From: Actinomycetes bacterium
GTDB lineage: Bacteria; Actinomycetota; Actinomycetes; Propionibacteriales; Propionibacteriaceae
Assembly (NCBI GenBank): GCA_023443125.1
Contig: JAEZVO010000031.1
Location: forward strand, 1-33,881
Direction of reading: 5' to 3'
DNA: 33,881 bases
Part shown: one piece after another, positions 33,733 through 33,881 of the stretch
How positions within the stretch are numbered: position 1 is the stretch's first letter
How the letters are laid out: every line of letters begins with the position of its first letter
Translations under genes and position numbers: made by a program
Notes under the pieces: generated by a model
Databases searched by the model: none
Seen by the model: the letters and a program-made list of their open reading frames with translations, nothing else
Told to the model about the DNA's origin: nothing

Positions 33733-33881
33733 TCATTGCAACGGTAGGTGTTTGGATAGTACTTCGTAGGGGGTGGCGAATTCGAGTCGGCGGCGGGGTC
33801 GTCGGTTGAGTTCGTCAGCGACGAAGTCGAGGTCTTCTTGGCTGTATCGGCTGAGGTCGGTGCCTTTGGGGAAGTATTGGC
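33733..33881 (-). CDS. IS30-family transposase, C-terminal fragment (runs off the window)
   Basis: Read on the minus strand from the window edge, the frame gives QYFPKGTDLSRYSQEDLDF, VADELNRRPRRRLEFATPYEV and LSKHLPLQ before TGA at 33735-33733. YFPKGTDLS, LN.RPR..L and the ATP.E block are the characteristic end of IS30 transposases (integrase-core rve domain). The 48 visible residues show no damage. The catalytic residues lie beyond the window, so completeness of the element is unknown. The IS lies just past the rpoBC terminator, a typical safe insertion zone. Confidence 0.85.
   Translation of the reverse strand, partial: QYFPKGTDLSRYSQEDLDFVADELNRRPRRRLEFATPYEVLSKHLPLQ

Overview
The window is a high-GC actinobacterial chromosome segment. 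It carries the order rpmG, two MaoC-fold genes, murB, tRNA-Trp, secE, nusG, rplK, rplA, then rplJ, rplL, rpoB and rpoC. That order, the zinc-ribbon L33, the long acidic N-terminus of NusG, the frequent GTG/TTG starts and the TANNNT -10 boxes all fit Actinomycetota. The presence of an MptB-type glycosyltransferase and of palindromic repeats ending in GTATCGAAACC suggests the propionibacteria/nocardioides side of the phylum. The genus cannot be fixed from the sequence alone.

Layout. At 156-1222 a small acidic ORF is interrupted by a 937-bp IS5-type insertion sequence flanked by CTAG duplications. Next comes a gene for a protein of about 1116 residues whose function I cannot name (1276-4626). 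A tightly coupled four-gene operon follows (4684-7376): short NuoB-like, NuoC-like and two-cluster ferredoxin (NuoI-like) proteins, then an MptB-type membrane mannosyltransferase. No NuoD/large subunit and no complex I membrane subunit is present. Facing it are yajQ and xthA (8790-7396, minus strand).

From 8911 the strand is plus again: tRNA-Tyr, tRNA-Thr, tRNA-Met and rpmG, a strong terminator, two MaoC-fold dehydratase-like genes overlapping murB, a secreted glucosaminidase with peptidoglycan-binding repeats, and a heterodimeric ABC exporter pair with one degenerate ATP site. The ribosome/transcription block follows: tRNA-Trp, secE, nusG, rplK, rplA. It is interrupted by eight palindromic repeat units (19144-19532), a fused carboxyltransferase gene, and a convergent polar amino-acid ABC uptake operon (23706-21098). 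A 33-bp-arm inverted repeat lies in the divergent gap before rplJ. The rplJ-rplL operon has an L10 leader and an internal terminator. A small, apparently frame-broken membrane-protein gene sits between rplL and rpoB. rpoB-rpoC end at a strong hairpin, and the window closes inside the 3' end of an IS30-type transposase.

Functional themes are housekeeping translation/transcription, cell-envelope building (murB, glucosaminidase, MptB-like) and transport. The least conventional part is the orphan complex-I-like electron-transfer trio coupled to a lipid-linked-sugar glycosyltransferase. No function for that association is established here.
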